Of a stretch of 64,000 nucleotides of DNA, positions 8,272 through 17,782 are shown one piece after another; position 1 is the stretch's first letter, and each line of letters begins with the position of its first letter. This DNA is from Bradyrhizobium erythrophlei. Its GTDB lineage: Bacteria; Pseudomonadota; Alphaproteobacteria; Rhizobiales; Xanthobacteraceae. The stretch is taken from assembly GCF_900142985.1 (NCBI RefSeq), contig NZ_LT670849.1, positions 3,472,001 to 3,536,000 of the forward strand. The letters run 5' to 3'. The notes beneath the pieces were generated by a model that was not told where the DNA came from, did no database searches, and saw nothing but the letters and a program-made list of their open reading frames with translations. The position numbers and the translations under genes are program-made.

Positions 8272-8656
8272 TTGCCGGATCTCGCTAGGCCTGCGGGGGT
8301 TGCTCCTCGCGCTTTTCGGTTCTTTTTTGCGCTTGCGCCGCCGACGGGAAATTCGGCTGCCTTTCACAATGCCGGCAAGAAATTCCCCCATCATCTCCCA
8401 GGAACGTTTGACGACCGACGTTTGGCGCCCAACATTTGGCGACCGCGGGGTCGTAGCGCGTCGCGGCCGGCGAGGTGCCTGTCGCCGGCGCCGACGTGTC
8501 CGCAAATGCACGCTGGCCGCGAATTTCGGCCGCGCATCGCGGGGCACGCGTGCCAAATTGAGCCGCAATCTCATCCAAGTTTCTGACTAATTTCCCGGGC
8601 GTATTGATTCCGGCTGATTCGGCGGAATGATCTCGATCGTCGGGGGATATTCAAAA
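8272..8656. other. Intergenic stretch without a recognisable gene
   Basis: About 385 bp. Frames on both strands give only low-complexity Arg-rich readings. A short imperfect tandem (GTTTGGCGCCCAACATTTGG) occurs near 8428-8447. I see no convincing promoter or hairpin. Confidence 0.5.
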
Positions 8657-9538
8657 ATGGCATTTTTCACGCGAGAACTCACCCCGGTCGAGCGGTTTGA
8701 AAATGCGCTCAGGGACCGGCGTGCGGCCCGCCAGAAGCAGGCCGACCGGGTGAGTGCCGTTGAAACGGTTGTTGCAGAAAAACGTGCGGTGGCCGAACGG
8801 CTGGCGGTGGCCGGTGCCGCCGATGCCAAGCTCGGTCTGGCCGAGATGAAGCTGCGGGCGGTCGAGGAGCGCGCCAAGACGCTGCGCGCCGAATTGGCGG
8901 AGTTCGACGAGCAGATCGCCTCGACCGAGCGCGCATTGACTGAGGCGAAAGCGCAGCGCGACCGCGACCTGGCGGCGGATCAGATCGAGGAGATGGCGCT
9001 CGCCATCGAGCGCGCCGCGCCCGGGTTTGGCGCCAGCGCCGCCGTGCTCGTCGACGCCGTCACCAAAAATGCGGCGTCGGTGCCGGAGGCGACCAGGTTC
9101 TCGACCAGCGTGGATGCGATGCGGCGGGAGGTTCTCGCAGCGGCGGACCTGATCTGCTGGCAGCTCCGATCCGCCGCGGTGCGCACGCGCGCGGGCAACG
9201 CCAATATCGCCGTCGGTGGGCCGGCCGAGTTCGAGCAACCGCCAACTCAAGAGATCGACCGGCAGTTGATTTACACGCTCAATGCGCTGCTTTGGCGGGA
9301 AGGCGGGGAAGTGCGTAGGGCTCCCGCGTTCGCGCTGGTCGAGTTGCCGAAGGTGTTGCTGCCGGTCGCGCTGCGGCATCAGCATGTGGACTATCTGAAT
9401 GCCCGGCGTGTGCAGACCCTGATTCACATTCATGGCAGCGATGGCGCCCAGGGCGAGCCGGCTGCCGACGATTCGCAGCCGATCGATCTAGACATGCTTG
9501 CCGCCGAGGAAGAGAGCGTCCGCGCCAATGTCGCGTGA
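8657..9538 (+). CDS. Coiled-coil hypothetical protein
   Basis: This protein of 293 residues starts at MAFFTRELTPVERF, with GGGGGATA upstream; a longer reading from 8627 is less likely. Residues 10-115 form a long Ala/Glu/Arg-rich heptad-like helix (VSAVETVVAEKRAVAERL and LRAELAEFDEQIASTERAL), strongly suggesting a coiled coil. The second half is mixed and ends in an acidic tail. No signal peptide or catalytic motif is seen. It may be a structural or phage-like protein; function unknown. Confidence 0.6.
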   Translation: MAFFTRELTPVERFENALRDRRAARQKQADRVSAVETVVAEKRAVAERLAVAGAADAKLGLAEMKLRAVEERAKTLRAELAEFDEQIASTERALTEAKAQRDRDLAADQIEEMALAIERAAPGFGASAAVLVDAVTKNAASVPEATRFSTSVDAMRREVLAAADLICWQLRSAAVRTRAGNANIAVGGPAEFEQPPTQEIDRQLIYTLNALLWREGGEVRRAPAFALVELPKVLLPVALRHQHVDYLNARRVQTLIHIHGSDGAQGEPAADDSQPIDLDMLAAEEESVRANVA

Positions 9539-9581
9539 ACATTGTCGTTGAAGGTGCGGCGCCGAGGATCGCGGCGTCTGA

Positions 9582-10343
9582 TCAATCCACCGCTTGAAGC
9601 GCTTCCGTGAAAGCGGCGAGATCGGCTCGCGTCGCCTCATCCGGCACCTGCTTGTCATGGCCGGCGATGTATTCGACGAGGCGGGTCCGATCCTGCGGCA
9701 GGAAATGGTTCGCCCAGATCTCGCGCGTGTCGCGGACCGCGGCCGTCACCAGGCGGGCGTTGGCAGGCTTGCCGCCGCTCTCGACCGTTGAACAGATGGC
9801 GGCGAGGACAAACTCGGCCATGCCTCTGCGTGCGCCCGTGAATCCGTCCGCCCGAATGCGCGTGCGCTGCGCCGGCGCGAGACCGTCCCAGAACATTCGC
9901 ATCGAAACCGCCTCCCGCGCCTGGCTGCGGATCAGGAAGTTCATCGCCGCCGCGTACTGGTCCTCGTACTCGGTCATGTTGCGCTGAAGCGCTTCCAAAT
10001 CGGGCTGCGGCCCCGGCTTCGAGCCATATCGAGTGATCAATTTGTTGACCGTGTTAGCTGCCTCCGTCCAGTCAAGCAGCCACTCGAGATCGCTTCCCTT
10101 GACGGGCGGCAGCGCGTTCAAGGCCTCAAGATCGAAGACGCGGCCGAGCATGGCGGCGACCTCCGGCCGGGTCAGGTCGGGCCGCTCGCCTTTTCTCCTC
10201 ACCCCGTCGACGTAAACCCGGAAGTCCATCGCGGCCTCGCGCGCAGCGGCCGTGCTGCGTGGGGCGTCCTGCGCCAGCGCAGGCGTTGCGAGCGCAAGAA
10301 AGATCAGGAGGATTCTGGCGATCGGCACGGGCAACCTCGACAT
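9582..10343 (-). CDS. Secreted hypothetical protein
   Basis: A 253-residue protein with a clear signal peptide (IARILLIFLALATPALAQ, cleavage after residue 24). The mature part is helical with several Trp and Arg and no recognised catalytic motif. One Cys lies in LAAICSTVESGG. GAGG lies 5 bases before the ATG. It is probably periplasmic. It converges on the coiled-coil gene with a 43 bp gap. Confidence 0.6.
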   Translation of the reverse strand: MSRLPVPIARILLIFLALATPALAQDAPRSTAAAREAAMDFRVYVDGVRRKGERPDLTRPEVAAMLGRVFDLEALNALPPVKGSDLEWLLDWTEAANTVNKLITRYGSKPGPQPDLEALQRNMTEYEDQYAAAMNFLIRSQAREAVSMRMFWDGLAPAQRTRIRADGFTGARRGMAEFVLAAICSTVESGGKPANARLVTAAVRDTREIWANHFLPQDRTRLVEYIAGHDKQVPDEATRADLAAFTEALQAVD

Positions 10344-10492
10344 GGCAACCTCGATACGTTTTCACGATCCGCGCGGCACGCCGCCGCTCGCGAACCATGG
10401 CGATTGTTTGTCGCGGGCCGCGCCGCCAGGGTTCACGCCCGGCGGCCCGCCTGGGTATAAAGTAGCGGCTTCTCGAAGCGTGGGAGGAAGGG

Positions 10493-11704
10493 ATGGCGCG
10501 CATACTCATCCTGGGCGCCGGGTTCGCCGGCCTCTGGGCGGCCATTGGCGCGGCGCGAAAGCTTGACGAACTTGGCGAGGCGGCGGAAATCCTCGTCGTC
10601 GACCGCAACCCCTATCACAACATCCGGGTTCGCAATTATGAGGTTGACCTGAGCGATGTCGCGCTTCCGCTTGCCGAATTCCTCGATCCGATCGGCATCC
10701 GTCATGTGGTGGCCGAAGTTTGCGCCATCGATCCCGCCGAACAAAGGGTAACGGTCAACGCGAACGGCGGCCGGGACGTTCTGAGTTACGATCGCCTCGT
10801 GCTGACATTGGGCAGCGAGTTGGTACGGCCGCCGGTTCCGGGGCTCGCCTCTCACGGCTTTGACGTGGATACCTATGCGGCCGCGGTCCGTCTCAATGGT
10901 CATCTTGCCGCTCTGGGCAGTCTCGGGCCCTCGACGGAAAGCTCAACGGTGGTGGTCGTTGGCGCGGGCTTTACCGGCATCGAGGTGGCGAGCGAAATGC
11001 CGGGCAGGCTTGCTCATGCCGGTATCGCCAATCCGCGCGTCATTCTCATCGATCCGAACCCGGTCATCGGAGCAACGATGGGTGAATCCGGGGGTCCGGT
11101 CGTCAATAAGGCGCTTTCAGCGCTGGGCGTGGAAACGCGGCTCGGTGTCAAGGTCAACGCCGTCGAGGCGGCCGGGGTCGCCCTGACGAACGGCGAGTTT
11201 ATCCCAACGCGAACGGTCGTGTGGTGCGCGGGCATGAAAGCAAGTCCGCTGGCCGCGTCGCTGGCCGGAGATCGCGACCGGTACGGCCGGCTTGCGGTAG
11301 ATCAATTCATGCGGGCCATCGACCTGCCGAACGTCTTTGCCGCCGGCGATGTGGCTGTTTGCAAAATTGACGGCGTGCACGCGACCGTGATGTCGTGTCA
11401 GTTCGCCCGCCCCATGGGTCGATTTGCCGGTCACAACGTTGCGGCGGATCTGTTCGGGAAGCCAATGCTTCCGCTTCACATCGACTGGTATGTCACCGTG
11501 CTCGATCTCGGCGCATGGGGAGCGCTTTACACCGTCGGTTGGGATCGCCAGGTGTCGGCTGTCGGATCTGCGGCCAAGGCCACCAAGCAGATCATCAATC
11601 ACAACCGCATTTATCCACCGCGCACCGGACGCCGAGAAGACCTTCTTGCCGCGGCTGCCCCCACGGTCCAGGCGCCGCCGCCCGTGCGCGCCAAGCCTTC
11701 ATGA
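10493..11704 (+). CDS. NDH-2-like NAD(P)/FAD oxidoreductase
   Basis: The protein has 403 residues. It shows an FAD-binding Rossmann motif at the N-terminus (ILILGAGFAGLWAA), a second dinucleotide fold near residue 155 (VVVVGAGFTGIEVASE) and the closing FAD motif NVFAAGDVAV. The layout matches the pyridine-nucleotide disulfide oxidoreductase superfamily without a redox CxxxxC pair, as in type II NADH dehydrogenases and related quinone reductases. A strong GGAGGAAGGG site precedes the ATG. There is no clear C-terminal membrane anchor, so the electron acceptor is uncertain. Confidence 0.85.
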   Translation: MARILILGAGFAGLWAAIGAARKLDELGEAAEILVVDRNPYHNIRVRNYEVDLSDVALPLAEFLDPIGIRHVVAEVCAIDPAEQRVTVNANGGRDVLSYDRLVLTLGSELVRPPVPGLASHGFDVDTYAAAVRLNGHLAALGSLGPSTESSTVVVVGAGFTGIEVASEMPGRLAHAGIANPRVILIDPNPVIGATMGESGGPVVNKALSALGVETRLGVKVNAVEAAGVALTNGEFIPTRTVVWCAGMKASPLAASLAGDRDRYGRLAVDQFMRAIDLPNVFAAGDVAVCKIDGVHATVMSCQFARPMGRFAGHNVAADLFGKPMLPLHIDWYVTVLDLGAWGALYTVGWDRQVSAVGSAAKATKQIINHNRIYPPRTGRREDLLAAAAPTVQAPPPVRAKPS

Positions 11705-11747
11705 TGGAAAAGCCGTCGGGCAAAATCCTCGCAACAAGGCCGCGCCG

Positions 11748-12368
11748 TCAGGCGGCTTTGCCGGCCGCGTTCCTCAACAAGCTCTCAAGCCCCGAGATGG
11801 CTTTTTCTTCGGTGATACATTCCACCAGTGCTACTTCCGCGGACAGCCGATCGAGCGCCGTCGCGTAGAGCTGCCGCTCGCTATAGCTTTGCTCGGCCGT
11901 GGCCGACCGCCGCTGCAGATCGCGGACCACCTCGGCCAACGCGATGATCTCGCCCGATTTGATCTTGGCTTCGTATTCTTTGGTCAATTTTGCCCAATTG
12001 GTCCGCGACCTCGGGGCCGATTGACCCAGGGTCCGTCGAACCTGCGCGATGGCGGCCGGGCTGCACAGCTTGCGGATTCCGATGCTGGCCGCCTTTTGGG
12101 TCGGAGCGCGCACCTTCATCTTGCTTTTCGCAAAATGGATCACGAAAAATTCCAGGCTGGCGCCCGCAACCGTTTGAACCTCGATCGCCGTTATCTGGCC
12201 GACGCCGTGACCGGGATAGACGACAAATTCGTTTTTCCTGAACCCGAGAGCGTCCGCCGTCGACTGGACCAGGCTCCCATCGCTTTCAACCGTGAAATCT
12301 ATTCGGGCCTCTCGCCCCTGATCCGCACCATCGAGCCTTCGAAGTTCAAGATTCATTTTGAAGAGCAT
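11748..12368 (-). CDS. CarD-family transcription regulator (divergent paralogue)
   Basis: This 206-residue protein carries the CarD/TRCF RNA-polymerase-interacting module at about residues 45-100 (FRKNEFVVYPGHGVGQITAIE) and the helical DNA-binding tail (EYEAKIKSGEIIALAEVVRDL, then QSYSERQLYATALDRL). Known CarD proteins bind the RNAP beta subunit and stabilise open promoter complexes. The first ~40 residues differ from the usual short lead, and PGHGVG replaces the common PAHGVG, so this is probably a secondary copy. It converges on the oxidoreductase gene. Confidence 0.85.
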   Translation of the reverse strand: MLFKMNLELRRLDGADQGREARIDFTVESDGSLVQSTADALGFRKNEFVVYPGHGVGQITAIEVQTVAGASLEFFVIHFAKSKMKVRAPTQKAASIGIRKLCSPAAIAQVRRTLGQSAPRSRTNWAKLTKEYEAKIKSGEIIALAEVVRDLQRRSATAEQSYSERQLYATALDRLSAEVALVECITEEKAISGLESLLRNAAGKAA

Positions 12369-12579
12369 CCATCGTTCGAGATCGGCGATCCCGCAAGTAG
12401 CCCGATCACTAATAAGCTGCCAGGCAGACAGCTTCTACGTCGATGATGCAGATGATACGATTACGTTGAGGTCTGTGCTTTCCCGGCAACTTGTTCCTGG
12501 CCGTTGAACTCAGCAACAGATCCGTAGATTTGCGGAATTGCGTCAAGTAACGCGATTACTGCAACGAGGGAGAGGAAGC

Positions 12580-13584
12580 ATGAGGGCTCGGCTGGGTCTG
12601 CCGTTGCTGCTGCTGGCGTTTGTCGTGCAGGCGTCGTTTTCAGCGTCGCAAGCCGCCGAAATCCGCATCGCGGAGCAGTTCTCGATCGGCTATCTGCAAT
12701 TCAACATCATGAAGCGCGATCGGTTGATCGAAAAATATGCACAGCGACGCGGTGTTGAGGACGCCAAGGTGAGCTGGATGCGCTTCAACGGTCCCTCGAC
12801 CATGAACGAAGCGCTGCTCTCCAACTCGGCCGATGTGGTCGCGGGCGGCGTGCCGGGCCTGATCACGCTGTGGGACAAGACCAGGGGCACTGCCCAGGAA
12901 GTCAAAGGCATCTGCCCGTTGAGTACGCAGCCGTTCCTGCTCAATACCAGCCGCGAGGCGGTCAAGACGATCGCCGACTTCGGCGACAAGGACCGCATTG
13001 CGTTGCCCTCCGTCAAGGTATCGGTCCAGGCCGTCGTCCTGCAAATGGCGGCGGCGAAAGCCTTCGGCGAAAAGAATTTCGCCAAGCTTGATCCGCTGAC
13101 GGTTTCGATGCCGCCGCCGGATTCCACCATCGCGCTGATGGGCGGGGCGGGGAGTATCACCGCGGTCTTCAGCGTGCCGCCGTTCCAGTTCCAGCAGCTT
13201 CAGCAGGCCGGGATCCATACCGTGCTGTCGTCGTTCGACGTCGTCGGGCCTCACACATTTTCGGTGGCCTGGACCACGTTACGCTTCCACAAGGACAATC
13301 CCGAGCTCTACGGCGCTTTTCTCGACGCCGTGAAGGAAGCCACTGGTATTATCGTTGCCGATCCGAAAGGCGCGGCGGAAAGCTGGATCAAGGACAGCAA
13401 CTCCAAACTCAATGCGGATGTCGTCGCAGGAATCATCGGCGGCAAGGACGTGACCTGGACGCAGACGCCGCAGGCCAACATGACCTTTGCCAAATTCATG
13501 CATCAGGTCGGTTCGATCAAGGCGAGCCCGGAGAGCTGGAAGGATCTGTATTTCTCCGAGATTCATGACTTGCCGGGAAATTGA
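12580..13584 (+). CDS. ABC transporter substrate-binding protein (SsuA/NrtA/TauA type)
   Basis: The start is ATG 12580, with GAGGGAGAGGAAGC upstream. The protein has 334 residues. A signal peptide (LPLLLLAFVVQASFSASQAA) precedes a class-II periplasmic binding fold (EIRIAEQFSIGYLQFNIMKRDRLIEKYA, then GVPGLITLWDKT). These proteins feed sulfonates, nitrate/cyanate or pyrimidine-like ligands to ABC importers. No permease or ATPase gene lies next to it, so it is an orphan here. Confidence 0.82.
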   Translation: MRARLGLPLLLLAFVVQASFSASQAAEIRIAEQFSIGYLQFNIMKRDRLIEKYAQRRGVEDAKVSWMRFNGPSTMNEALLSNSADVVAGGVPGLITLWDKTRGTAQEVKGICPLSTQPFLLNTSREAVKTIADFGDKDRIALPSVKVSVQAVVLQMAAAKAFGEKNFAKLDPLTVSMPPPDSTIALMGGAGSITAVFSVPPFQFQQLQQAGIHTVLSSFDVVGPHTFSVAWTTLRFHKDNPELYGAFLDAVKEATGIIVADPKGAAESWIKDSNSKLNADVVAGIIGGKDVTWTQTPQANMTFAKFMHQVGSIKASPESWKDLYFSEIHDLPGN

Positions 13585-13746
13585 GCAGCGGCTCGGGGTG
13601 TGAATCCGGTGCTTCGCCGATCACTTAAAATTTTATCCAACGGCTAACTGGCAAGTAACCGCCATCGCATTTCGCACGCCGCGCTTAGGCCGGTGTTTAT
13701 GGCGCCGGCTCCATCATGCATTCGTTGTTGGAGGGGTGGAAACAAG

Positions 13747-14058
13747 ATGTCCATTGCAAAAGAAACTGCCATTGCGGTGCCGGCGCTGGCCGCGTTGCTA
13801 TTCGTTAGCCATATTTATCTCGGCCCTGCCGAAAGCTACCGCGAAGTTACCGCCGTCCCCACGACGTGGCTCGGTATGGCCATTCCGGATCAGCGCTTTC
13901 TCGCCAAGGACTTGATCACCGGCCGTGCATCCAGTGCCGACGTCGATGCGGATACGCCGTCGCTCGAACAAAGGCCGTCAAGCGATTTGACGCCGGAAGC
14001 CCGGATCAAGGGCGTATTCGTCCAGTTCGTGCCGGGTGGGCGCCGTCCCGCAACTTAG
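13747..14058 (+). CDS. Small membrane or secreted hypothetical protein
   Basis: This protein of 103 residues starts at MSIAKETAIAVPALAALLF, preceded by TTGGAGGGGTGG. One hydrophobic segment (IAVPALAALLFVSHIYLG) acts as signal or anchor. The rest is polar, ends in VPGGRRPAT and has no known motif. It lies between two binding-protein genes on opposite strands. Function unknown. Confidence 0.5.
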   Translation: MSIAKETAIAVPALAALLFVSHIYLGPAESYREVTAVPTTWLGMAIPDQRFLAKDLITGRASSADVDADTPSLEQRPSSDLTPEARIKGVFVQFVPGGRRPAT

Positions 14059-14097
14059 CTCGCGCGAATGCCGGCCCGTCGCGCCAAACCTGGCTAT

Positions 14098-15102
14098 CTA
14101 TTTCTTCTCTGAATAGAGGCGTGCGATGTAGCCCGTTCGATCGAGCTCGTTCACGAAGGACGGGTCCGACAGATCTTTGGCCTCCAGCGGTGCGGCCGCC
14201 GGATATTGCTTCTCAACGAAGCCCTTGAGCCGGGTCATCTCGTTGAAGAAGGTCGGGTCCGGTGACGCCCGAAATAACGGCACATAGTAAGCGTGGACCT
14301 GCTCGACCGCCTTGCGGTCATCGATCTGCAAAAAGCGTTGCAGCAGCGGGATCGCGAGTTCGGGCTTTGTCTTGAACAACGCGATCGTATCGACAAGCGC
14401 CGCAACGATGCTCATGACAAGTTCGCGATTGGTCCCAATCAGCCGCCGGGTGGTCACGATACCGCCCGCGCCGGAGCTGATGCCGCCGAGCACATTCCAG
14501 CCGAACTCGTTCTCGCCGAGGAAGCGCAGATCAACCGGCAGATAGCCCGCCGCGACCTCGCCCTTGCCGAGCGCCTTGTAGATCCCCTGAAACGATCCGA
14601 GCGAGACGAGATCAGCCGAAACGCCCCACTTCTTCAGCATCGCTTCGACCGCGCGTCCGTACTGCCCCGTGGCGTCGAGCGCGCCGATGCGCGCGCCTGC
14701 CAGCTGCTCGGGCTTCGTGATGTCACGCCGTCCCATCAGGAAGGCGACGTCGTGAAGCTCGGCCGGCGTCAGGATCAATACCGGGTCCTGTCCCTGCAGC
14801 ACGCCCTGAATGACTGGAAGATCACCGGTATGACAGAATTCCCAATCGCCGCGGACCGTCCCGCTGGCGGCCCGAGGGCCGCCGGTCTCCACCATGACAG
14901 TGACGTCGAGGCCATGGCGTTGAAAAAGCCCGGCCTCGGCGCCGATCGATATCAGGCTTTGCAATGCGGCTCTTAGCCCGGTTGCGGCGCGAATTTGAGT
15001 GGTGCCGCCGCTTGCCGGCAGTTGCGGCTGCTGCGCCCATGCGGGGAGCGACCACGCGATCGGTGCGCCGCCAACGAGGCCGATGAATTCGCGCCGTTTC
15101 AT
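14098..15102 (-). CDS. NMT1/THI5-like ABC substrate-binding protein
   Basis: The start is placed at 15102 (MKRREFIGLVGGAPIAW), a signal of the type common in Rhizobiales binding proteins. An in-frame ATG at 15195 would read through double-hairpin copy 3 and is rejected. The mature protein (334 residues with signal) has SLISIGAEAGLFQRHGLDVTVMVETGG and GDLPVIQGVLQGQDPVLI, as in NMT1-like binding proteins for pyrimidine or taurine-like ligands. No ABC partners are adjacent. The repeat element sits 54 bp upstream of the start. Confidence 0.8.
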   Translation of the reverse strand: MKRREFIGLVGGAPIAWSLPAWAQQPQLPASGGTTQIRAATGLRAALQSLISIGAEAGLFQRHGLDVTVMVETGGPRAASGTVRGDWEFCHTGDLPVIQGVLQGQDPVLILTPAELHDVAFLMGRRDITKPEQLAGARIGALDATGQYGRAVEAMLKKWGVSADLVSLGSFQGIYKALGKGEVAAGYLPVDLRFLGENEFGWNVLGGISSGAGGIVTTRRLIGTNRELVMSIVAALVDTIALFKTKPELAIPLLQRFLQIDDRKAVEQVHAYYVPLFRASPDPTFFNEMTRLKGFVEKQYPAAAPLEAKDLSDPSFVNELDRTGYIARLYSEKK

Positions 15103-15156
15103 TCTGTCCCCCCGGAGGTCGGACAGCCCATTCATTGTGCAACACATAGCACATAT

Positions 15157-15320
15157 TAGTGGAGTGGATTTGACATTCGCTACCCACCTGGCCACGAACG
15201 CCTTAGGCGAATGTCAAATCCTAAACTCCACTAGAAACATAAGTTTGCAGTGGTCCTACGATTCTAACATTCGCAAAAGTGGCCGTTGAGAAGGGATGCG
15301 AATGTTAGAATCGGACCACT
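15157..15320 (-). repeat. Double-hairpin element, copy 3 (inverted)
   Basis: Hairpin B lies at 15157-15234 and hairpin A at 15249-15320, in the opposite order and orientation to copies 1 and 2. Stem arms are conserved, while the loop inside B differs from the other copies. It lies between two divergent genes for solute-binding proteins, so it is within or next to both promoter regions. Confidence 0.9.
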
Positions 15321-15558
15321 GACCTTCTGAAAATCCGCTGGCATCGAAGGCTCATCAAAGATGACTCGCCGTACCCTGCGCGCAGTGCATGGCTATACGA
15401 AAAAACCAAGCGACATCGCCCTCGACAGCTGTTGGGGTTGCGCTAACCTCTCTCCTAATGACGTGGCGACGGCCAAACGACATCGAGGCGCTGTGGGCCT
15501 ATGTCACCTTGGGCGAAAAAAAATAGCGATGCCGTCGCGCATCACAGGGGAGGTGACG

Positions 15559-16530
15559 ATGAGGTCGGTGATCGCCGCAATCGCGGCCGTTCTTTTGTGC
15601 GCGCACACCGCCGCGGCGCAAAACTTCCCGAACCGGTCGATCACGCTCGTCGTCGCGGCAGCGGCCGGAGGCACGACGGATGTGCTGGCCCGGATCGTGG
15701 CCCGGCGCATGAGCGAAGACCTCGGTCAGTCTGTCATCGTCGAGAACGTGACCGGCGGCGGTGCCACGGTCGGCACTCGCCGCGTAGTCCGCTCGGACGC
15801 CGACGGCTACACGCTGACCTTCGGCAATATGGGCTCGCTGGCCGCGAATTTCTGGCTCTTTCCGAACCTCGGCTTCGATCCGCGCCAGGATCTCGCAGCC
15901 GTCGGTCTTGTCGCGATCGTGCCGATGGTTTTGGCCGTGAGCAAGAAGAGCGGCATACGCGACATGGCCGGCCTGATCGCCGCGCTGAAGGCGAAACCGG
16001 GCGCGCTGAATTTCGGCCATGCGGGTCCGGGCACGACCACCCATCTTGCCGCCGTCACCTTTCTGCATGTCACGGGCACGCAGGCCCACGACATCCCCTA
16101 CCGGGGCTCGGCTCCCGCGGTCAACGATCTCGTCGCCGGCACGATCGACGCCGTGATCGACCAGACCGTCACCATGATTCCGATGCATACTGGCGGCAAC
16201 GTCACGGCGATCGCGACCTCAAGCTCCACCCGGCTCGCCCAGATTCCGGACGTGCCGACTTTCGCGGAGGCCGGCGTGCCCGCTTTCGACCTGACGGTCT
16301 GGAACGCGATTGCGGCACCCGCCGCCACGCCGCGGCCGGTGCTCGAACGCCTTGAATCCTCGCTCAAGACAGCACTCGCCGATCCGGACCTGCGGCAGCG
16401 CTTCGCCGAACTCGCAGCCGACATACCCCAGCCCGACCAGATCGGCGCGGAGCCGCTGCGGCGGTTGATCGCCTCCGATATCGAACGCTTCGGCCCGATC
16501 ATCAAGGCCGTCGGTGTGAAGTTGGAGTAG
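15559..16530 (+). CDS. Bug/TctC-family periplasmic solute-binding protein
   Basis: The start is ATG 15559 with GGGGAGGTG upstream; in-frame ATGs further up lack this. The protein has 323 residues, with a signal peptide ending AHTAAAQ. It shows the Bug signature (SITLVVAAAAGGTTDVLARI and VIVENVTGGGATVG). Here the usual PFPAGG segment is AAAAGG, a small departure in the ligand-contact loop. It probably binds a carboxylate. The next gene encodes a PLP enzyme, and the two may form a uptake-plus-catabolism pair (inference). Confidence 0.88.
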   Translation: MRSVIAAIAAVLLCAHTAAAQNFPNRSITLVVAAAAGGTTDVLARIVARRMSEDLGQSVIVENVTGGGATVGTRRVVRSDADGYTLTFGNMGSLAANFWLFPNLGFDPRQDLAAVGLVAIVPMVLAVSKKSGIRDMAGLIAALKAKPGALNFGHAGPGTTTHLAAVTFLHVTGTQAHDIPYRGSAPAVNDLVAGTIDAVIDQTVTMIPMHTGGNVTAIATSSSTRLAQIPDVPTFAEAGVPAFDLTVWNAIAAPAATPRPVLERLESSLKTALADPDLRQRFAELAADIPQPDQIGAEPLRRLIASDIERFGPIIKAVGVKLE

Positions 16531-16594
16531 CAGCGTACGGCTCGCGCGAATATAAACCCAGGCATCGTTTGTCGAGCAACTATTCGGAGCCTCC

Positions 16595-17722
16595 ATGCCT
16601 GCGGCCAGCTACGTCGATCCTCGTAATGGAAGAACCTATCCGCTGGATGTGCCGCGCTGGTGCTCCGATGACCGAACGCCGCTGCTTGTCACACCGGGCG
16701 CAGGCATCTCACGCGACGACATTGATAGCCGCACCCGATCGCTCTGGCGATACAGGGCGGCGTTGTCTGCCGATATCGCGAAGCCGATCACGCTGGGTGA
16801 GGGATGCACACCGCTCGTCGAGCAGGAGTGGGGCGACCTTCGTCCGTTCTTCAAGCTGGAATGGTTCAATCCGACCGGCTCCTTCAAGGACCGTGGCTCG
16901 GCGGTCATGTTGTCCTTTCTCCGGCGGATCGGCATCGATGCTGTGCTGGAAGACAGTTCGGGTAACGGCGGGTCCTCGATGGCGGGGCTCGGCGCGGCCG
17001 GAGGCATGCGCGTCAAGATCCTGGCGCCTGCGTCGACTTCGCCTGCGAAGATTGCGCAGGTGCGCAGCTACGGCGCGCAGGTGCAGTTGGTCGAGGGGCC
17101 GCGCGAAGAGTCGGAGGCAGAAGCGATCCGCCAATCGAACGAGACCTTCTACGCCAGCCACAACTGGCAGCCGTTCTTTCTGGAGGGCACGAAGTCGTTC
17201 GCTTACGAACTGTGGGAGGACCTGGGATTCCGCGCCCCGGATAATGTCATCATGCCGGTCGGCGCGGGCTCTAGCCTGCTCGGATGTGCGTTCGGCTTCC
17301 GTGAATTGATGAAAGCCGGCCAGATCGCGAAACTGCCGCGTCTCTTCGTGGCGCAGCCGCTCAACTGCTCGCCAATCGATGCGAGCTTCCGTGCCGGCGT
17401 CGACACGCCCGTCGCGCGCGAAGTTCACAAGACCATCGCCGAAGGCACCGCGATCAAGCATCCGATGCGCTTGCGCGAGATCATCGGCGCGTTGCGCGAG
17501 AGTGGTGGCGGCACCATTGCGCTGACGGAAGAAGAAATCGTCATCGCCTTACGTCGGCTGGCGCGACAGGGATTGTTCGCCGAGCCGACCAGCGCGAGCG
17601 GAGCCGCCGCTTTGGACAAGTTGGCAGGAACCGGCGCGATCAAGGCGAACGAAAACACCGTGGTCATCCTCACCGGCACCGGGTTGAAGGCGGCATCCGC
17701 CGTCGCCGATCTGGTACGGTGA
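16595..17722 (+). CDS. PLP-dependent threonine synthase-like enzyme
   Basis: A fold-type II PLP enzyme of 375 residues. The PLP lysine is K98 in NPTGSFKDRGS, followed by a phosphate-binding SSGNGGSSMAG and, near the C-terminus, ILTGTGLKAA. This matches threonine synthase and related threonine/cysteate/diaminopropionate ammonia-lyases or synthases. The genome's housekeeping threonine synthase would normally be the longer type, so this is more likely a paralogue acting on a related amino acid (inference). Confidence 0.82.
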   Translation: MPAASYVDPRNGRTYPLDVPRWCSDDRTPLLVTPGAGISRDDIDSRTRSLWRYRAALSADIAKPITLGEGCTPLVEQEWGDLRPFFKLEWFNPTGSFKDRGSAVMLSFLRRIGIDAVLEDSSGNGGSSMAGLGAAGGMRVKILAPASTSPAKIAQVRSYGAQVQLVEGPREESEAEAIRQSNETFYASHNWQPFFLEGTKSFAYELWEDLGFRAPDNVIMPVGAGSSLLGCAFGFRELMKAGQIAKLPRLFVAQPLNCSPIDASFRAGVDTPVAREVHKTIAEGTAIKHPMRLREIIGALRESGGGTIALTEEEIVIALRRLARQGLFAEPTSASGAAALDKLAGTGAIKANENTVVILTGTGLKAASAVADLVR

Positions 17723-17782
17723 GTAGTTTCGATGAACCCTGAAAAGTCCGGGGTTCGCGTTGCGCAGTTGGGAGAAGGCCTG

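Noticed and set aside
15103..15195. Longer N-terminus for the NMT1-like protein
   Set aside because: It would translate the arm of double-hairpin copy 3, and the signal peptide starts cleanly at 15102.
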